A stretch of DNA of 64,000 bases from assembly GCA_028023455.1 (NCBI GenBank), contig JAQFVV010000013.1:10138411-10202410 (forward strand), read 5' to 3'. The notes beneath the pieces were generated by a model. That model was not told the DNA's origin. It saw only the letters and a list, made by a program, of their open reading frames with translations, and searched no databases. Positions 58,925-64,000 of the stretch are shown here, one piece after another. The position numbers were made by a program, and so were the translations under genes. The DNA is from Epiperipatus broadwayi (taxonomy: Eukaryota; Onychophora; Udeonychophora; Euonychophora; Peripatidae). Positions within the stretch are counted from its first letter, which is position 1. Each line of letters starts with the position of its first letter.

Positions 58925-60265
58925 TGACTAATTAAAGCCCTTTTTACCTTGAAACAGGTTTAAATCTGACTCCTGTAACAATACCCCCTCTGCATTTGGA
59001 AGCTTTAAAACATGGTCTATGTCCTTGAATGGCTCAAACATAAGTAAGAAAACACTTTTTTTTTCAATAAATTTATTTGCATGACAGTTCAGGTTTGAGG
59101 GATTTGGCATTATAGGACATCCTGATCTGCCCTGTATCTATCCAAAAATGGCATTATTTCCATGGAATTTCACAATAGTGAGTGGACCTTCATATCGATT
59201 ACAAAACCTTTGTCATATAAACTTTCCATGGTCACCCATATGTGGTGTCTTCATTACTTGGTCCCCTATCTTAAATCTATGTAGGGTTCATACTGGCCGT
59301 TTGTTCCTTTTTTGGCTTCTCTTGAGAAGTTTGATACACTTGAGTCATATTAATTTCAGAATCTATGGGAGGTTCTTCCATCCCTGATAGGGTAGCTTTG
59401 ATCAACTTAGGAACATGTTTACCAAAATGCAACTGCACAAGTGTAAGCCCAGTCAATTTGTTAATAGACCAATTAATGTAATTGACTATATTTGATACTT
59501 GTTTGACCCAACCCTGGTGACTTGTCAGAATGTACATTCTAAATAACTGTCGCAACTTGTACATTACCCATTCACAAGGGTTAGATTATGGGTTACGAAT
59601 GGACATTAATACGTGTTTGATGCCTAATCTCTGGATCCATCTGCACCATTCTTCAAATATAAATGGTGTACCATGATCTTATAGAAAACCATGAGGTTTC
59701 CCCACAGATGGAAAATGCTCATTTCATAATACCCATATCTTGTTTCTGGAATTTTCTTGTGCCTTCAAGTAGGCAGCAACAAATTTCAAGAATAAGTCAT
59801 ATACCACTAGAAGATACCTCTTTTTGTTATACACCAATAATGGACCATAATAATCCATAGCCATCATCTCCTTCCATCACTTTGGAATCATGGATAGCAT
59901 AGGAGCTGCATAACTTCTGGTTGCTGGTTTGGTTTTCTGACATATTTTGTACTAGTTCATTACTGAGATAATGTTGCTATGTATATCCAGCCAATAGAAT
60001 CACTTCCTAAGCCAATGTTTAGATTTGATTGTACCATAGTGCCCATATAATTGGTGGTCATGAGATACAACTGCCTTTTTTATTTGTCAAGGTATACCAG
60101 CTTCCATTCCTCAGGATCATCCTGGATTTTATATTGTAACAAAAATTGGTTTAGTTTATAATGCCTGATCTTATTTCCTACCCATTCTTTGGTCATGGTT
60201 TTTTTCTTTTCCAGATGCTCAATTAAATGTTTTGACTGTATATCATCTTGTTGATGCTGAGCCAA
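58925..60265 (-). pseudogene. Ty3/gypsy integrase remnant
   Basis: A 61-codon frame at 60080-60265 ends EEWKLVYLDK, the usual lead-in to the zinc-binding region. The core follows in broken frames: AMDYYGPLLVYNKKRYLLVV near 59860-59800 (first catalytic Asp present), HGTPFIFEEWCRWIQRLGIK near 59670-59610 (the second Asp precedes HGTPF), and NPCEWVMYKLRQLFR near 59570-59530 with the catalytic Glu. The 95-codon frame 59277-59564 continues HQGWVKQVSNIVNYINWSIN and FGKHVPKLIKATL. A C-terminal GPY/F-like module reads GDQVMKTP, then RFCNRYEGPLTIVKFHGN near 59230-59150. Stops and frameshifts separate the parts. Confidence 0.85.
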
Positions 60266-60289
60266 CCATAAAACCTCTTTTGCATTTAT

Positions 60290-60959
60290 TCTCAGTCCTA
60301 TGCCTATTATATATATTTTCCACCTTTAAATGTTGAGACTGGGAACATGCAGGGTTTTAGCTGAAAATGTCCACCACAATATTATCCAACCCTTTGCAGT
60401 ATCTCATAGTATAATTGTATTCTTGAAGATACAAAGTCCAGCACACCAACCAACTATTGGTTAAGTAACTGTGGTTTATAAACTCCAAGCTTTTATGGTC
60501 CATGATCATGATTACTTAAGATGCCAATAAGAGATGTGGAGCTTTTGGAATGCCCAAACAATTACTAGGGCTTCCTTTTCTGTGTTAGTGTAGTTGAGTT
60601 CAGGCCCTTTAAGTAACCAGCTTAGAAATACAACACACCTATCTGGCCATTCATTTGCACTTGAGATGATATTGGATGAGTAGGCACTAGATGGGGATTT
60701 TGTGCACTAGCCTTCTGGCATCCATTGATATCATTCCCAACCCATACTCACTATTATCCATTTGCACTATAAACGGCTTTGTAAAATCTGGAAATGCCAG
60801 CATAACGTGTTCCACAAACTCTGCTTTAACCTTTTCAAATGCTTGATCTTGTTCCTGCATCCTTTTCCATGGAACATCTTTCATCACTACCCTTACTAAA
60901 GGCTCTATCCATTCTGTGAATAATTCCTGAAACCTGTTATAAAAGTTGCATAAACCCAA
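60290..60959 (-). pseudogene. Ty3/gypsy RNase H remnant
   Basis: The 90-codon frame 60687-60959 starts MGLCNFYNRFQELFTEWIEP, the RT connection, and continues FEKVKAEFVEHVMLAFPDF, TKPFIVQMDNSEYGLGMIS: the Asp-containing TDASxxGxG strand of RNase H, here MDNSEYGLG. After frame changes, fragments around 60500-60400 (TVTxPIVGWCAGL, YNYTMRYCKGLDN) match the distal RNase H domain. Confidence 0.82.
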
Positions 60960-60999
60960 GAATGATCATATTTGTTTCCTAGATTTGGGTGTGGGAAAA

Positions 61000-61769
61000 T
61001 TTCTAATGGCCTATACTTTAACAGGGTAAGGCCTAACATCTTGTGCTCCTACTACATGGCCCAAAATGTCACTTCTTTCTGAAATAATATCTTTTTTTAA
61101 GATCACTTCAATCCCCTTTTCCATGCATTTCTTCAGAAACATTCCAACATCTCTTACATGTTCTTCCACCATAGCCAATGCCATCAACACATCATTCACA
61201 TACATCATGATAAGATCTTTTATCTAAGCTGACAGGACCCAATCCAGCATCTCTATAGTCCTGACCCACTATTTATCAAACCAAAAGGCATCCAGTTAAA
61301 TTGATATAAATAACCCTCATATTGAAACACCATGTTATGGTCCTCCAGGTAAAGGTTGATATGCCAATAGCTTGTGGTCAAGTCAAATGTTGAGAAAATT
61401 CTTTTTTTCTGTGAACCTTCTAATATTTCTTACAGTGGGGGAAGAACACTACAATCTGTGATTGTTACTTTGTTAAGTTGATGTGCAACAAGACACAATC
61501 TCACACAGTACCATCTTAGACCACCAGTGAATTGCAATATGCTGATGAACATTTTGAGATGATATCCCATTCCATCATCTGGTCTATTTGTTTTTAACCT
61601 CATCCATATACTGAAGAGGAATTGGATATAATCTTGATTTAAATGATTGGTTTTCATTTAGTCTAATCATTTTCTTAAAGCCCTGGATCATACCAGGTAT
61701 ATTTGAAAAGAACTGACAGTAGTTTTTCAACATTTTCCTAAGTATGCTTTCCCAATTTCCCTTGGCCAT
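61000..61769 (-). pseudogene. Ty3/gypsy reverse transcriptase remnant
   Basis: 61584-61769 reads ENQSFKSRLYPIPLQYMDEV (the family's YPIPxxxxxEV entry to RT). Broken frames follow: MEWDIISKCSSAYCNSLVV, INLTKxQSQIV (counterpart of RQLNKVT) at 61580-61450, FNWMPFGLINSGSG near 61290-61260, and 61011-61208 starting MMYVNDVLMALAMVEEHV. The catalytic box reads YVND where YxDD is expected, so the first Asp is changed. GIEVILKKDIISERSDILGH matches the following thumb segment. Several stops make it non-functional. Confidence 0.87.
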
Positions 61770-61850
61770 CTTTGCCTCACATACTTTTTTGTGATAATGC
61801 GATCTGTTGAATGTTCTGTAAGGAGTAACACTCCTATTGAACTGTGTAGA

Positions 61851-62195
61851 TTAGGAGTTAATCATTTCTCCTCTGCATGTGGCCTGTCCATTTCCATAAT
61901 CCAAAGTGCACTTATATATATGCAAAAAATCTGACCCTAGTAAGACATCATATATTAAATTCTTCATAATTAAGAACAAATGTGAAAAGCTTTTTCCATT
62001 AATTTTGATGTCTATCCATATTCGTTTAGGTTCTAGCTTGGCTTTCTGACTATTAGCCATTGTCACTTGGACTGACTTTACTGGGAGAGTGGTACATACA
62101 TTTGCTCTTTCACAATTTCTGTGGTACAATGTTTCTGCTATCACCAAGATTTGACTACCTGAGTCTACTAGCATCTCCATTTTTATCTGATCCAC
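61851..62195 (-). pseudogene. Ty3/gypsy aspartic protease remnant
   Basis: An uninterrupted 114-codon frame. MLVDSGSQILVIAETLYH carries the DSG active-site triad (retroviral-type DT/SG) near the start, and NLIYDVLLGSDFLHIYKCTL is the ILG-type flap-distal strand (LLGSDFL). It lies between the zinc-knuckle gag remnant and the RT, as expected. This is the best preserved domain of the element, though its flanking frames are broken. Confidence 0.85.
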
Positions 62196-62580
62196 TGTTG
62201 TGAGGAGTTGGGGGATATGTCAGTTGAGCATAGCATTGGGACTTGGTTTTCCCATAAGCACACCAAGTTTCCCACTTGCTTTTAATTCTGTTGGACCCTA
62301 GTGCTGCTTTATTCACCATGTCTGATTTCCTTTTATTTATTTCATGAATTCCTGCCTCTTCTATCATCATAAATTTTTTGATCTTTGATTTATTGCATTT
62401 GTTTACTTATATTAAACTGACTCAATATTCTATCTATCTTTCACTGATCTATCACTCTCATTTTCCAACATCCAGTTTATTTCCCATGGTAGGTTTCTAT
62501 GTACCATCTCTACAATTTGTTTATCAGAAAGTTCACAAGCTTCTACTGTCTGACCACCCATCACCCTGAAAAACAACATT
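62155..62580 (-). pseudogene. Ty3/gypsy gag C-terminal remnant with a zinc knuckle
   Basis: The first part (62430-62561, up to 62580) reads MGGQTVEACELSDKQIVEMV then HRNLPWEINWML before a TAG, consistent with a capsid C-terminal region. After intervening stops, 62155-62370 reads MVNKAALGSNRIKSKWETWC then AYGKTKSQCYAQ, a damaged CCHC zinc knuckle (one Cys and the His are missing or misplaced). The frame overlaps the protease start by 41 bp. The N-terminal part of gag appears to be deleted, because LTR similarity starts at 62608. Confidence 0.6.
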
Positions 62581-62607
62581 TCAATAATACTATTTCTTAA
62601 CAGGTCC

Positions 62608-64000
62608 TACCCCTTTTCTATATTTTTATTAAGTTCATCTTATTCTATTTTGATTTAAACAATTTTTATATGACAAATTATTAAATGGTATTAATGGTTA
62701 ATATACAAATGAAGCATCAATTTTGCTGAGATTGACCATAGCCTGAAGACAAGTTATTTTAAAGCTTAATCTCCCAACAATAAGAAAAGACAAAATAAAA
62801 GACATCATTGTATAAATATGTGAATACTCTGCTTTAGTTTCTATTAACCACTGAATAGTTTCTATTAACCACTAATTAATATTTTCCCAAGCAATATATT
62901 TATGGATGTCCACTTGTTCCAACTCCAAGTGCCAATCTTATGCATGCATAAGAATTATATTGTGGGATTTTATGAGAATAATAATTCTGTATTATTTAAT
63001 ACTCAATCACTAGCTAGCTCATTGAGGGTGGGTAGTCCTAAAACTGACAGAAATGTGTTACTGTGGGGGCACTATGCATAAAATTATTTATATGTAAAAC
63101 ATATTCACATTTAAATTAAACTGATAACTATGAGATAATGAAAATAAATAAAGATGAAAGAACAAAAATAAAATAATAGTGCTCAATCCTTTTCTGGGTG
63201 TATATGCATAAATATATATTTTTAACAGATCCAATTATTATTAATTATACTAAATTAAACCTTTTTTACATTTAGATATAATTAACAGAATTAATTACAA
63301 TTTAGGCTGTGAGAATAAATAAAGATGAAAGAACAAAAATAAAATAATAGTGCTCAATCCTTTACTGGGTGTATACGCATACATATATATTTTTAACAGA
63401 TCCAATTATTATTAATTATACTAAATTAAACCTTTTTTTACATTTAGATATAATTAACAGAATTAATTACAATTTAGGCTGTGAGATTAATAAGGTACAC
63501 ACATTTATATTTGAATTAAAATATGTTAGTTACTTTTTGATCCTTCCAGGGAAGTTAGATTATCTGTATTTATGAATAAAATAAGTTTACTTAATAAATC
63601 AGGAGGAGCTATAAAGAGTGTCAAACAGGAAAGTCTCTGTTTATAATTTCTGAGGAAATGATAGCATGTCCAAATGATTGACATGGTGAAGGTGTATGGA
63701 GCAGATTCCTGAAGTTTGAACAATTACAAGACTATGGAGCAGCTTTGATTTACTTCATGGGGTTATGGGAATGAAAACCCACACATCTATGGTTTTATTG
63801 CAACATATTCCTGTCAGGTAACATATATATTTTTCTTGCAATCTTGTCTGAAAATTAATAACATAGCAGCTTAAAGTTCTAATTAATATCAAATATGAAC
63901 CAGAAGCAAAAGACCCTTTCTTATTTTCATTTGGTTATTTATATCCTTTTTTTTATTTTTCTTGAAGATTCTTTTTGTCCTCAGGCTTTAATTCCCATCA
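62608..64000 (-). repeat. 5' LTR of the Ty3/gypsy element (runs past the window end)
   Basis: Direct repeat of 47236-47868 plus 58157-58698, together covering this region. The low-coordinate edge (ggtcctaccccttttctata) aligns with ggattctacccttatctata at 47237. It carries a 171 bp tandem duplication and an ~80 bp stretch absent from the 3' copy, so the LTRs have drifted visibly apart and the insertion is old. The outer end lies beyond position 64000. Confidence 0.78.
63144..63485. repeat. 171 bp tandem duplication within the LTR
   Basis: Unit 1 (63144-63314) and unit 2 (63315-63485) both start ataaataaagatgaaagaac, pass through gtgctcaatcc, tctgggtgtat/actgggtgtat, ccaattattattaattatac, and end near atttaggctgtgaga. 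The other LTR copies have a single unit, so the duplication is specific to this LTR. Confidence 0.88.

Larger units (their letters stand above)
58920..62580 (-). mobile_element. decayed Ty3/gypsy retrotransposon, internal region
   Basis: On the minus strand the order is gag remnant, zinc knuckle, protease, reverse transcriptase, RNase H, integrase, C-terminal GPY/F-like module. RT before integrase is the Ty3/gypsy order. Multiple frameshifts and stops run through all domains, so the copy is dead. It is flanked by LTR sequence at 62608 and beyond (5' side) and at 58157-58760 plus 47236-47868 (3' side). No envelope-like frame is seen between integrase and the 3' LTR. I could not define the primer-binding site or polypurine tract. 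Confidence 0.88.

Noticed and set aside
62378-62569. 63-codon plus-strand frame
   Set aside because: The opposite strand carries the gag remnant; the plus frame has no recognisable features.
1-64000. Prokaryotic features such as operons, ribosome binding sites or CRISPR arrays
   Set aside because: None seen; direct repeats here are transposon-related or microsatellites, and the base composition and element types are those of an animal genome.

Overview
The window is nuclear DNA from an animal, most likely an invertebrate. It is very AT-rich, has long A/T homopolymers and TA microsatellites, has no operons or closely packed genes, and carries many decayed transposons: Penelope-like, Ty3/gypsy, LINE, mariner, hAT, pogo-like elements and tRNA-like SINEs. 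The sequence alone does not fix the phylum. No complete host protein-coding gene was found. The only candidate host coding piece is a short exon on the minus strand at 21591-21727, with a CpG-rich, first-exon-like island 1.1 kb upstream (22830-23045).

Layout from left to right. 1-3.6 kb: AT-rich DNA with an ~88 bp TA microsatellite, a fold-back repeat, a smaller palindrome, a tandem duplication and a tRNA-like SINE. 6.7-7.1 kb: SINE fragment and a GIY-YIG endonuclease remnant. 8.77-9.82 kb: a TA-flanked element with pogo/Tigger-like ends. 11.0-12.05 kb: mariner transposase fossil (minus). 13.16 kb: second full SINE. 15.1 kb: fold-back MITE. 19.76-20.16 kb: hAT MITE with an 8 bp target duplication. 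21.6-23.0 kb: candidate host exon and CpG island. 23-38 kb: mostly featureless, with tRNA-like fragments and two members of the same dispersed repeat family that forms the fold-backs. 38.06-40.6 kb: decayed LINE with endonuclease and reverse transcriptase (plus). 41.3-44.28 kb: hAT transposase pseudogene of the ZBED5/SCAND3 kind (minus), with two younger repeats inserted in its 5' side. 45.0-45.4 kb: a nearly complete fold-back palindrome.

46.3-64 kb is a nested cluster of mobile DNA. A decayed minus-strand Ty3/gypsy element (58.9-62.58 kb) has its 5' LTR at 62.6 kb to beyond the window end. Its 3' LTR appears split: one part lies at 58157-58698 or more, the other at 47236-47868. The 10.3 kb between them holds two head-to-head Penelope-like elements. 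These form an approximately 2.58 kb-arm palindrome around a 0.43 kb centre. One copy is complete at its 5' end (minus), the other is 5'-truncated (plus). A 58 bp direct repeat brackets the minus copy. The two copies are nearly identical, so this is the youngest material in the window.

The most consequential single observation is technical. In the plus Penelope copy, the codons for the catalytic YVDD motif are replaced by a GC-rich stretch that matches the Illumina TruSeq read-2 adapter almost perfectly. This suggests an assembly or polishing artefact rather than biological inactivation.
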